Positions 26,412 to 34,223 of a DNA stretch of 64,000 nt are shown here, piece by piece; within the stretch, counting starts at the first letter, position 1, and every line of letters begins with the position of its first letter. The stretch spans positions 2,460,189 to 2,524,188 of the forward strand of contig NZ_JASBRG010000007.1 of assembly GCF_029961145.1 (NCBI RefSeq), given 5' to 3'. The DNA is from Pinibacter soli (GTDB taxonomy: Bacteria > Bacteroidota > Bacteroidia > Chitinophagales > Chitinophagaceae). The notes under the pieces are model-generated. The model ran no database searches. It saw nothing but the letters and a program-made list of their open reading frames with translations, and had not been told where the DNA came from. Both the position numbers and the translations under genes were made by a program.

Positions 26412-27302
26412 ATGAAAACTGCTTTTCTATTAAGTCTGCTTTGCCTGTTATGCAGCATTTGTCGCGGCCAGGAATTGGAGCCCCGGGCATACGCTGCACT
26501 TCCCAAAAACTTAAACTCGCTTGCCTTCGTATATGGATTAACGAAAGGAAATGTTTTGACCGACCCTTCCCTTCCAATCAAAGACATGAAGGCCAATGTA
26601 AACAGCCTTACGCTTGGCTACGTCCATACCTTTGGCCTTGCGAATAAACTGGCACGTGTGCAAATAGTCTTACCTTACATGATGCTGTCTGGCAAGCTTA
26701 AATTAAACGGTGTCGATACAAGTATCACCAGGAACGGTTTCGGCGACGCAAGATTAAGACTGGGAATTAATCTAACGGGTTCTCCTCCTCTTGACAAAAA
26801 AGATTTTGTTCGCTATACTCAAAAAACAATTATTGGGGTCAGCCTTGTGACCAGCATTCCAATAGGTTATTACGACCAAGACAAAAGAATCAACCCAGGC
26901 AGCAATCGCTGGGGCTTTAAGCCGGAAATTGGTATCTCCAAAAGATTCAAACGTGTATATGCGGAAATGTACAGCGGCGTTTGGTTCTATACCGCTAATA
27001 CAAAATACCTTGTTACAAAAACACAAATCCAAAAGCCGGTTTTCAATATACAGGGACATGCATCGTACTATTTCAAAAGACAAATGTGGATTAGCATAAA
27101 TGCCAACTGGTTCAACGGAGGCCAAACACTCGTTGATGGCGCAGAGCAAGGCAATTTACTTGACAACTGGCGAATTGGTGCGACATGGTCATTTCCAATC
27201 GCAAAAGGACATTCGTTAAAACTTCAGTTTCACGTAGGAGCATTCACCGAAAGCGGTTATGATTACAATGCGGCATCTCTTGCCTACCAGTGGGTATTCT
27301 GA
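26412..27302 (+). CDS. Putative outer membrane beta-barrel, MetA-pathway transporter-like
   Basis: 296 residues from the ATG at 26412 (another two codons earlier). Signal peptide ending near CRGQELEPRAYAALP, then alternating beta-strands with a C-terminal Phe (YQWVF), as in outer membrane barrels. The opening EPRAYAALPKNLNSLAFVYG and FGDARLRLGINL resemble the family annotated as phenol MetA-degradation transporters (PF13557). Substrate and role are unknown. The longer frame to 26352 only reads the repeat. Confidence 0.72.
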   Translation: MKTAFLLSLLCLLCSICRGQELEPRAYAALPKNLNSLAFVYGLTKGNVLTDPSLPIKDMKANVNSLTLGYVHTFGLANKLARVQIVLPYMMLSGKLKLNGVDTSITRNGFGDARLRLGINLTGSPPLDKKDFVRYTQKTIIGVSLVTSIPIGYYDQDKRINPGSNRWGFKPEIGISKRFKRVYAEMYSGVWFYTANTKYLVTKTQIQKPVFNIQGHASYYFKRQMWISINANWFNGGQTLVDGAEQGNLLDNWRIGATWSFPIAKGHSLKLQFHVGAFTESGYDYNAASLAYQWVF

Positions 27303-27313
27303 TAATCCCATCA

Positions 27314-27333
27314 TTTTCAACTTTCAATTCACT
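27314..27333. repeat. Single tandem-word arm (TTGAAAG class)
   Basis: TTTTCAACTTTCAATTC lies at the junction of two converging genes and reaches the stop of the TonB receptor. No opposite arm is visible. Confidence 0.5.
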
Positions 27334-29776
27334 CCACTCTCCCCTTTTCTTCCTCTGCACCTGTTGCATAATTTCTCTTCGCCTTTAATTTCTCTTTACC
27401 AAAATTTCGTGTGTACGTAAGCTTTATGGTAGGTTGAGAAAAATATATTTTCACACCTGTAATGAGGTTTTGTTCAGGCATATTCACCTCCGCGTTAAGG
27501 TAGGATGTATTCAAAATATTAACTGCGTTTAATGTAAATGCACCGCCTTTTCCCTGCAATTTTTTCCTTACGCCAACATCCAGTGAGCCTCTGCCGTGTA
27601 TTGTGTAGATGCCTCCTAAAAACTTCGACTGATAATATCCGGATATTTCAAGAGAAAAGTTTTTGGGCAATGTAAATCTTTCGCTGGCATTTATATTATA
27701 GTTTATCTGATCTGCAGAAACAGGATCACCTTTATACGTCGCATTAATTTGCTGCCACAGACCTGTTAGGTTCAACTGCATTACCCACCATTTGGTAACG
27801 TTGAAGGGCAAAGAAAGTATGACCGAAACCGTTTTGACATTATTTAGATTCTGTGCCGACAGGAGCAACTTGTTAGTGGTAGAATCTGATTTCGGTTGAA
27901 AGCCCGCAATCGAATTAGTTTCCTTAGAATAAGAAACAGAAAGCAAGTAACTTTTAAAAGTATATCCAACTTTGTAATTGTTGGATATAGCTGGCTGCAA
28001 TGCCGGGTTACCTGTGATCAACGTATTAGCATTTGCATAGTAAGTAAATGGCGCAAGGTCATTGAAAGTTGGCCTTGTTATGCGACGGCTGTAAGAAAAA
28101 TCGAGTGAATTATTATCATTGAGCTTATGTGTAATAAAAAAGCTCGGAAACAAATTTCCGTAGTGTCTGTCTACTATATCTTTTTGCTCCACTGTTCCCA
28201 GGTTTGAGTTAGTGTACTCGTAACGAAGTCCCAGCTTAGCTTCTGTGCGTTTGCCCAACGTCGCATTAACAGATGCGTATGCGGCACTGTAATTTTCTTT
28301 TAAAGTATATTTTGCCGATAATGAATCATCTTTGATCCATTCATTTTGTATCAGCTGTTCAAAACTTATGTCGTTGTCAAAAGTGGAAATTGTTTCTTTC
28401 AAGCCAGCATTCAGGCTTACGTGCTTTCCTATTTTTTTGGAATAGTCAAGTGCGAATATCCAAAATGAAATCGGCGTTGTTTTCTCGTTTCTGAAATATT
28501 CTTCGTACGCATAGTTGTTGTTGCCATCAAAATAAACACTATGATAGTTCACCGGCTGATGATTGCCATAGTACATATAATCCGCGTTGAACACAATTTT
28601 GTCGGTTTCATTGAAGGAGTGCTGCAGATTAACGTTTCCGCTTAAACTGTGCCAGTGATTAATTTCATTGTTATAATGCTGTATCGTTGTGTCCAGTTTA
28701 TCATTCTTTGTGATAGTGCTGGTATTGTGCTCTGTTTGCGAATACTTGTTATCATACCCTGAAAACAACACTCCCAATACTGTTTTTTTGGACAATTCAA
28801 CATCCATACCGACGCGGCAGTTTAAATTAGGTCTTGTTTCCATTCTGTCGGTCGTAAAAGTCGTTTTAGTAATGTCGCCATTGTTTGATACGATATTATA
28901 AGCGTCTATCGGCAAAGGCTTGTGAATACGTGAATAAGAAATGTCGCCGTATAGATTTATGTTTCCTTTTCTGTGGTTGATGTTAGCTGCAACCTGTGTT
29001 ACCGGGCCTTTTCCGTAGCCAATGGTTCCTGAAACAGACCCATTTGTTCCTTCGTTATTGTTTTCTTTCAGTACAATATTTATATAACCCGCATTACCCT
29101 CCGCATCAAGATTTGCAGGCGGTGTAGTAATCAATTCTATTTTTTCAATATTGCCAGATGGCATGGATTCCAGCAATTGCATAACCGCTGAAACCGGTGC
29201 CCGGCTTATCTTTCCATTGATCATCAATACAACGCCGCTTTTCCCGTTCATCGCAATAGCATTGTTCTGGTGATCAACAATTACACCTGGTGATCTTTCC
29301 AGCACTTCAAGTGCCGTGTTACCGGCAGCTGTGATGCTGTTTGCCACATTGATCACGAGCCGGTCTATCTTTTGCTCCAACAATGGCTTTTTGACGGAAA
29401 CTGTAACTTCTTTTAGCGTGGTAGTCTGCTCAATGAGAATGATTGGAGGAAGTGAAATTTTCGAACGTGCTTTGTCAAGAATAAATGAACTGCTATAAGC
29501 CGCTTTATGATTCACAAAATTGGAAACGATAAGATACTTTCCTTCAGAAATATTTGCAAAAGAATAAATGCCCTTGTCATCGCACATGATTGCTTTCACC
29601 AACGAAGAATCTTTTGCCTTAAGCAACAAAACATTTGCGTGGCCCAACGGCTTGTTAACCGAGTCTACAACTGTTCCATTAATAGTTTGGCAAAAGGACT
29701 GAGAAGACACAAAAAAATTAATAGCAACAAATAAAAGTGTTGCCATTATTTTCGGCAGTATGGTAGTTTCTCTCAT
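27329..29776 (-). CDS. TonB-dependent receptor, outer membrane beta-barrel family
   Basis: 815 residues. Signal peptide ending near SFCQT, a carboxypeptidase-regulatory-like domain (INGTVVDSVNKPLGHANVLLL), a plug (LEVLERSPGVIVDHQNN, IEKIELITTPPANLDAEG) and a long barrel (FSYSRRITRPTFNDLAPF) ending near FNRNFGK-like residues. The PPANLDAEGNAGYINIVLK segment marks the OMP_b-brl_3 subfamily, abundant in Bacteroidota and without a fixed substrate. No SusD gene is adjacent. Divergent from nothing nearby; a 415-bp spacer lies upstream. Confidence 0.92.
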   Translation of the reverse strand: MRETTILPKIMATLLFVAINFFVSSQSFCQTINGTVVDSVNKPLGHANVLLLKAKDSSLVKAIMCDDKGIYSFANISEGKYLIVSNFVNHKAAYSSSFILDKARSKISLPPIILIEQTTTLKEVTVSVKKPLLEQKIDRLVINVANSITAAGNTALEVLERSPGVIVDHQNNAIAMNGKSGVVLMINGKISRAPVSAVMQLLESMPSGNIEKIELITTPPANLDAEGNAGYINIVLKENNNEGTNGSVSGTIGYGKGPVTQVAANINHRKGNINLYGDISYSRIHKPLPIDAYNIVSNNGDITKTTFTTDRMETRPNLNCRVGMDVELSKKTVLGVLFSGYDNKYSQTEHNTSTITKNDKLDTTIQHYNNEINHWHSLSGNVNLQHSFNETDKIVFNADYMYYGNHQPVNYHSVYFDGNNNYAYEEYFRNEKTTPISFWIFALDYSKKIGKHVSLNAGLKETISTFDNDISFEQLIQNEWIKDDSLSAKYTLKENYSAAYASVNATLGKRTEAKLGLRYEYTNSNLGTVEQKDIVDRHYGNLFPSFFITHKLNDNNSLDFSYSRRITRPTFNDLAPFTYYANANTLITGNPALQPAISNNYKVGYTFKSYLLSVSYSKETNSIAGFQPKSDSTTNKLLLSAQNLNNVKTVSVILSLPFNVTKWWVMQLNLTGLWQQINATYKGDPVSADQINYNINASERFTLPKNFSLEISGYYQSKFLGGIYTIHGRGSLDVGVRKKLQGKGGAFTLNAVNILNTSYLNAEVNMPEQNLITGVKIYFSQPTIKLTYTRNFGKEKLKAKRNYATGAEEEKGRVE

Positions 29777-30191
29777 TTGAGGGGAAATAACAGTTTAGAG
29801 AACATCACCTACCTATATCGCAAAAATTCAAAGATTGGAAACTTCTACCGGGTTTTATTTTCTAAATACCCTTTAAAATAGACAGAATAAAGATGGAATA
29901 CAAGCGGGTTGTGGATTATTTGATGGACGGTTTAACGCAAAACACCGAACGCCGCAGTACGTGTCCTCACGCAACGCAACAGTAAGCAGGTGGGTGATGG
30001 TTCGTGAAGACACGAACCATGGCTGATGGGTGGGACATGATTAGTAAGAACCATTACGGTTTGCCAGATGCTGCGCCTAACTTTCGCATTCACGCGGTGC
30101 AACAAAAAAACTGCAAGGCTCTCACCCTGCAGTTTCGAAAACTTTATAATCGGAAAAACCTAATTCCTAATTTCTAATTCTTGGTTCCTAA
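29777..30191. other. Intergenic region, 415 bp, with an unexplained hairpin-rich centre
   Basis: From about 29920 to 30100 the base composition is richer in G and C than the flanks. It contains a perfect 10-bp hairpin ATGGTTCGTG/CACGAACCAT (29997-30006 with 30011-30020, loop AAGA) without a T-run. The terminator of the E1 gene is at 30101-30135. A single CTAATTC-class arm (30158-30194) runs into the E1 stop. No protein gene is evident. Confidence 0.5.
30101..30135 (-). terminator. Intrinsic terminator of the 2-oxoacid dehydrogenase E1 gene
   Basis: On the minus strand an 8-bp stem AAACTGCA/TGCAGTTT (30128-30135 with 30108-30115) is followed by seven T. Confidence 0.82.
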
Positions 30192-32585
30192 TTATTCTCT
30201 CACCATTTCAAGCACCACGTCTACGATCTCTTCCACATTAGGTTTGCTGAAATAGTCGCCATCACTTGCATATGCAGGACGGTGTGCTTTTGCGGTAACC
30301 GTGCGGGGAGCAACATCCAACCACTTATAACCACCTTGTTTCTCCATCACAATGTTAAACATGTAAGCCGCCGCTCCACCCGGAACATCTTCGTCGATAA
30401 ACACGATGCGGTTTGTTTTCTTTAAAGATTCGATGATGGAACCGTTAACGTCAAATGGCAAAAGCGTTTGTACGTCAACAATCTCGCAATGTATGTTATG
30501 AGTAGCAAGAATGTCGGCAGCTTCCTGAATGATGCGCAAAGTTGAACCGTAAGACACGATGGTAATATCACTACCTTCTCTTATAATTTCAGGAACGCCA
30601 AGTGGCACTCTGTATTCAAGTAAATTGTTTGGCAATTTCTCTTTCAGGCGATATCCGTTAAGGCTTTCAATCACAATAGCAGGATCGCTGCTTTGCAAAA
30701 GGGTGTTGTACATACCGGCCGCTTGTACCATGTTGCGCGGCACACACACGTGAATGCCTCTTAATGAATTAACAAGCATGCCCATTGGTGAGCCACTGTG
30801 CCAAATGCCTTCTAGTCTGTGGCCCCTTGTACGTACGATCAGTGGAGCACTTTGTTTGCCCGCTGTTCTGTAGTGCATAGAAGCAAGGTCGTCGCTTAGT
30901 GGTTGCAAACCGTACAATACATAATCCAGGTATTGAATTTCTGCGATTGGCCTTAAACCTCTCATCGCCATTCCTATACCCTGACCAATAATCGTAAGCT
31001 CACGAATGCCAGTATCGAAAATTCTTTTTTCACCATATTTTGCCTGCAAGCCAGCAAAGCCCTGGTTCACGTCGCCAATATTTCCAAGATCTTCACCAAA
31101 AGCAAGAACCTTCGGATTGTTTCCAAATAAGGCATCAAAATATTTATTCAATACCTCATAACCATTCAGCACCTGGCTATGATCATCAAAATTTGGTTTT
31201 GCCTCTTTTACACGCAAAGCGCTTTTGGCATTCTCGTTCAATAAATAAGTATTGTATAAAGACTTATTTAAAGCCAACAGTTCATTGTAGTATTCCTGCA
31301 ATGGTTGATTCTTCTTTTTGTCTGTAGAAAGCAGCAATGCATTGTGGATGGATTTCATTACATCCTTGCGTCCCGGCTCACGATGTGCAGAAAGTACACT
31401 GGAAATGGTGTTGATAGCGTTTGCCTGATCCGGCAAAGAAGTTGCAAAATCTTTCAACAGCGCAACCGCTTTGATAACCTGCTGTTTGATCGGCATGATG
31501 TAATTTTCCCACGCATTGATCTTGCTTTGCTTTACATATTCTTTTGCTTTCAGCTCAATTTCAGAAAGCTCTTCTTCACTTACCAAAGCGTTCTCAATGA
31601 TCCATTCCTTCATTTTCTTCAAACAATCCCATTCTTTTTCCCATGCCAGTCTCTCATTAGATTTATAGCGCTCATGGCTGCCAGATGTAGAGTGGCCTTG
31701 TGGTTGCGTTACTTCTTCCACATGGAAAACCGCTGGAATATGCGTGTCTCTGATCTTTTGAATACCAGCTTCAAATACTTCGCACATTCCTGCGTAATCC
31801 CAGGCCTTTACTTTATAGATGTCGATACCGTTGGAACCATTCTTTTTCTGAAAGCCTTTTAATGCTTCGGAGATGGAACCTTTGGTAGTTTGATATTTTG
31901 TAGGAACAGAGATTCCGTAACCATCGTCCCAAACAAAGATGGCCAGTGGCACTTGTTGAACACCCGCAGCATTCACTGTTTCCCAGAAATGTCCTTCGCT
32001 GGTAGATGCGTCGCCAATTGTACAAAAGCAAACCTCGTTGCCTTTGTTTGACAGGTTGGTAAATTGATGCAGCTGATCTATCTCCCGGAAAGACTTTGAT
32101 GCCAATGCAAAACCAAGCGCTTTTGGCATTTGGCCTGCTGTAGGAGCCATTCCTGCCGCAAGGTTCTTGCGGTTTATAAGGTCTAATATTTCACCATTAT
32201 CGTCTACAAATGCGGTTGCGAAGTGTGAGTTCATCTGACGACCGCCACTGTGAGGGTCATTGTTTCTGTCAGGGTCAGCATATAGCTGCGCAAAAAACTC
32301 CTGAACAGTAGCTCCGCCTGTGGCGAAAGCGATAGTTTGGTCGCGGTAATAACCGGAGTAAAAATCGCCCGGCTTGAAAAATCTTGATAGTGCAACCTGC
32401 GGAACTTCTTTTCCGTCTCCGAAAATGCCGAATTTCGCTTTGCCGGTGAGTACTTCCTTACGGCCAAGCAAACTCGCCTCCCTGCTCTCACAAGCTATTT
32501 TATAATCGGTAAGAACTTTTTCGCGAAATGAATCGAACGAAAGTTGTTCATCGGTAATAGCATCGCTGTGTATCAAATTTTCCAT
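30192..32585 (-). CDS. 2-oxoacid dehydrogenase E1, fused alpha and beta subunits
   Basis: 797 residues, a fusion of the E1 alpha (about 1-390) and E1 beta (about 430-797) chains of a thiamine-diphosphate-dependent 2-oxoacid dehydrogenase. The ThDP motif is GDASTSEGHFWETVNAAG in the alpha part; the beta part starts near NGYEVLNKYFDALFG with AFGEDLG and RTRGHRLEGIWHSGSPMG. Closest in style to branched-chain or pyruvate-type E1 of Bacteroidota. No E2 or E3 gene is in the window. The start at 32585 is supported by a promoter box five bases before it; the frame extends to 32612 but would start upstream of that box. Confidence 0.93.
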   Translation of the reverse strand: MENLIHSDAITDEQLSFDSFREKVLTDYKIACESREASLLGRKEVLTGKAKFGIFGDGKEVPQVALSRFFKPGDFYSGYYRDQTIAFATGGATVQEFFAQLYADPDRNNDPHSGGRQMNSHFATAFVDDNGEILDLINRKNLAAGMAPTAGQMPKALGFALASKSFREIDQLHQFTNLSNKGNEVCFCTIGDASTSEGHFWETVNAAGVQQVPLAIFVWDDGYGISVPTKYQTTKGSISEALKGFQKKNGSNGIDIYKVKAWDYAGMCEVFEAGIQKIRDTHIPAVFHVEEVTQPQGHSTSGSHERYKSNERLAWEKEWDCLKKMKEWIIENALVSEEELSEIELKAKEYVKQSKINAWENYIMPIKQQVIKAVALLKDFATSLPDQANAINTISSVLSAHREPGRKDVMKSIHNALLLSTDKKKNQPLQEYYNELLALNKSLYNTYLLNENAKSALRVKEAKPNFDDHSQVLNGYEVLNKYFDALFGNNPKVLAFGEDLGNIGDVNQGFAGLQAKYGEKRIFDTGIRELTIIGQGIGMAMRGLRPIAEIQYLDYVLYGLQPLSDDLASMHYRTAGKQSAPLIVRTRGHRLEGIWHSGSPMGMLVNSLRGIHVCVPRNMVQAAGMYNTLLQSSDPAIVIESLNGYRLKEKLPNNLLEYRVPLGVPEIIREGSDITIVSYGSTLRIIQEAADILATHNIHCEIVDVQTLLPFDVNGSIIESLKKTNRIVFIDEDVPGGAAAYMFNIVMEKQGGYKWLDVAPRTVTAKAHRPAYASDGDYFSKPNVEEIVDVVLEMVRE

Positions 32586-32589
32586 GCGA

Positions 32590-32597
32590 CAAATGTA
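32590..32597 (-). promoter_or_regulatory. Promoter -7 box for the E1 gene, near-leaderless
   Basis: TACATTTG on the minus strand, an exact TAnnTTTG match, ending five bases before the ATG at 32585. The transcript would begin at or within a few bases of the start codon. Confidence 0.55.
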
Positions 32598-32713
32598 AAG
32601 TGAATTTGGCAAACAGAAACTAACAACTGTTAATATAATCTGGTAAATGTAATCTGATTGTTAATAACCTGTTTTTCGAAAGGCAAAAAGTTCCGGTTTG
32701 ACTTTACAATTTA

Positions 32714-32721
32714 TAGATTTG
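32714..32721 (+). promoter_or_regulatory. Promoter -7 box for the DUF1573 pair
   Basis: TAGATTTG, an exact match, 46 bases before the first DUF1573 ATG. A TTTG lies at 32697-32700, closer than the usual -33 spacing. Confidence 0.5.
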
Positions 32722-32766
32722 TTGTTCGTTAAACTTAATTGTAATTTTCCGGTCTTATCACCCTGT

Positions 32767-33207
32767 ATGCGAATGAAAAAAACCTTATTAGCGGTTTGTT
32801 TGTCGGTGGGAATCTCCTCCATTGCATTTTCACAAACCAATGAAAAACAACAGGAAACGCTGATGTTACCTGAAAAAGTCTACGACTTTGGCAAAATTTC
32901 CCAAGGCAGGCCTGTTACTCATGAATTTTATTTTACCAACAATAGTTCTGATACTTTGCACCTTGATAATGTGCAGGCATCTTGCGGTTGCACCACTCCT
33001 GTCTGGAAAAAGGATCCGGTGTTGCCGAATAATACAAGCAAAATTACAGTAGGGTACAATGCAGCAGCAGAAGGCCCCTTCGAAAAAACCGTGACTATTT
33101 TTTACAATGGAAACAAAACCTCGGCCATTAAAATTAAGGGTGAAGTAACCAAGGCTCCAGTAGGTTCAGCTCCTGCCAACAGTTCCATTCAATTATTAAA
33201 ACAATAA
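32767..33207 (+). CDS. DUF1573 secreted protein, tandem copy 1
   Basis: 146 residues. After a signal peptide (ending near IAFSQ) one DUF1573 domain: YDFGKISQGRPVTHEFYFTNN, then the signature ASCGCTTPVW, KITVGYNAAAEGPFEKTVTIFYN and a final beta-strand IKIKGEV. The domain is an immunoglobulin-like ASH/MSP-type fold; in Bacteroidota these small proteins are exported and their role is unknown. Start at 32767 (MRMKK); an ATG two codons later is also possible. Only 12 bases separate it from copy 2, so the pair is an operon. Confidence 0.88.
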   Translation: MRMKKTLLAVCLSVGISSIAFSQTNEKQQETLMLPEKVYDFGKISQGRPVTHEFYFTNNSSDTLHLDNVQASCGCTTPVWKKDPVLPNNTSKITVGYNAAAEGPFEKTVTIFYNGNKTSAIKIKGEVTKAPVGSAPANSSIQLLKQ

Positions 33208-33219
33208 AAAACAATAAGC

Positions 33220-33666
33220 ATGAAAAAAATCGCTCTGTTATCTGTTTTCTCTTTAATGCTAAGCGTATTTGCATTTGCGCAAACAACCAGTACGGTTCCA
33301 ACCAAAAAAGCTGACGAATTAGTAAAATTTGCTGAAACAAGACACGACTTTGGTAAGATCAAACAAGGCGTACCTGTTACTTACGATTTCGCCTTCAAAA
33401 ACATTGCCTCAGCTCCTGTTGTAATCGAATCTGCAACTGCAAGCTGCGGTTGTACTACACCTGTAAAACCTGAAAAACCGGTTGCTAAAGGTAAAAGCGA
33501 TGTGGTAAAAGCTGGTTTCAATGCTGCCGCTGCCGGTCCATTCGAGAAAACAATTTTCGTAAAAGTTGCTGGTGCTGATCAGCCTTTGGAATTGAAAATT
33601 GCTGGCCAGGTGTTAAGCGCTGATGACTTCGCAAAATATGAAGCTGAAAAAGCAAAAGGCAAATAG
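33220..33666 (+). CDS. DUF1573 secreted protein, tandem copy 2
   Basis: A 148-residue paralogue of the previous gene: signal peptide MKKIALLSVFSLMLSVFAFAQ, then HDFGKIKQGVPVTYDFAFKN, ASCGCTTPVKPEKP, AGFNAAAAGPFEKTIFVKV, LKIAGQV. The two conserved cysteines of SCGC are present in both copies. The lysine-rich tail (KYEAEKAKGK) is not shared. Probably periplasmic. Followed by a terminator at 33695. Confidence 0.88.
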   Translation: MKKIALLSVFSLMLSVFAFAQTTSTVPTKKADELVKFAETRHDFGKIKQGVPVTYDFAFKNIASAPVVIESATASCGCTTPVKPEKPVAKGKSDVVKAGFNAAAAGPFEKTIFVKVAGADQPLELKIAGQVLSADDFAKYEAEKAKGK

Positions 33667-33694
33667 TTAGCCTAAGTCCATTTTAAATAATTTG

Positions 33695-33727
33695 TCCCTG
33701 TGAGATTTCTCATGGGGATTTTTTTTG
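33695..33727 (+). terminator. Intrinsic terminator of the DUF1573 operon
   Basis: Stem 33695-33705 with 33708-33718 (TCCCTGTGAGA/TCTCATGGGGA, two G-T pairs), then eight or nine T. Confidence 0.82.
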
Positions 33728-33820
33728 GAGAAACCTGAACGCCCGCCTGAATGACTGGTCGGGCAGGCAGATTTTCATGATTTCCATGATCAATGAAGAT
33801 CTTTTACTTTTTACCTTTTA

Positions 33821-33850
33821 CTCAAAACTCATATTCACAACTCAAAACTT
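33821..33850. repeat. Single tandem-word arm (CTCAAAA class) before yciI-like gene
   Basis: CTCAAAACTCATATTCACAA and CTCAAAACTT end six bases before the YciI start codon. No opposite arm is present in this spacer. Confidence 0.6.
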
Positions 33851-33855
33851 CCCAT

Positions 33856-34143
33856 ATGCAATTCCTTGTTATTGGCACTGACCACAAAGATGCCGAAGCG
33901 TTAAATCGCCGACTCGCGGTTCGTCCGAAACATATCGACCGTATGCACAAAGAAAAAGCTAAAGGACATTTTATTTTCGGCGGATCAAAACTAACTGATG
34001 AAGGAAAAATGGTCGGTTCAATACTGGTGATCGACTTGCCGGATATGGAAGCTGCTGAAAACTGGATAGAGGCAGATCCATATGTGAAGGATGGTGTATG
34101 GGAGACTTATGAAGTGGTGCCGTTTAGAGTGGCTGAGGTGTAG
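33856..34143 (+). CDS. YciI-family protein
   Basis: 95 residues with a ferredoxin-like alpha-beta fold. The family core is present: FLVIGTDHKDAEALNRR with the conserved Asp-His, GHFIFGGSKLTDEGKMVGS, and the C-terminal ADPYVKDGVWETYEVVPFRV. YciI-like proteins are small cytosolic enzymes or enzyme-like proteins without a settled reaction. The ATG at 33856 fits the family start; the frame extends to 33793 through the repeat arm. It converges on rpoB across the terminator at 34175. Confidence 0.88.
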   Translation: MQFLVIGTDHKDAEALNRRLAVRPKHIDRMHKEKAKGHFIFGGSKLTDEGKMVGSILVIDLPDMEAAENWIEADPYVKDGVWETYEVVPFRVAEV

Positions 34144-34174
34144 ATGTAAACCTTGATGATTATGAACTTCACAA

Positions 34175-34202
34175 TAAAAAAGCCGCGGCAATGCCGCGGC
34201 TT
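34175..34202 (-). terminator. Intrinsic terminator directly after rpoB
   Basis: A 10-bp GC-rich perfect stem AAGCCGCGGC (34180-34189) with 34193-34202 and a 3-base loop. On the minus strand a run of T follows. It lies 21 bases beyond the rpoB stop, so rpoB is not cotranscribed with anything downstream. Confidence 0.9.
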
Positions 34203-34223
34203 CACAGTATGATGAATAATTTA

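Noticed and set aside
29893-29985. 30-codon plus-strand frame in the 415-bp spacer
   Set aside because: No promoter, no recognisable product, too short to support without conservation.
33738-33770. GC-rich inverted repeat as a second terminator after DUF1573
   Set aside because: A complete terminator already lies at 33695, and this one has no T-run. It is mentioned only for its likeness to the sequence in the gene at 55709.
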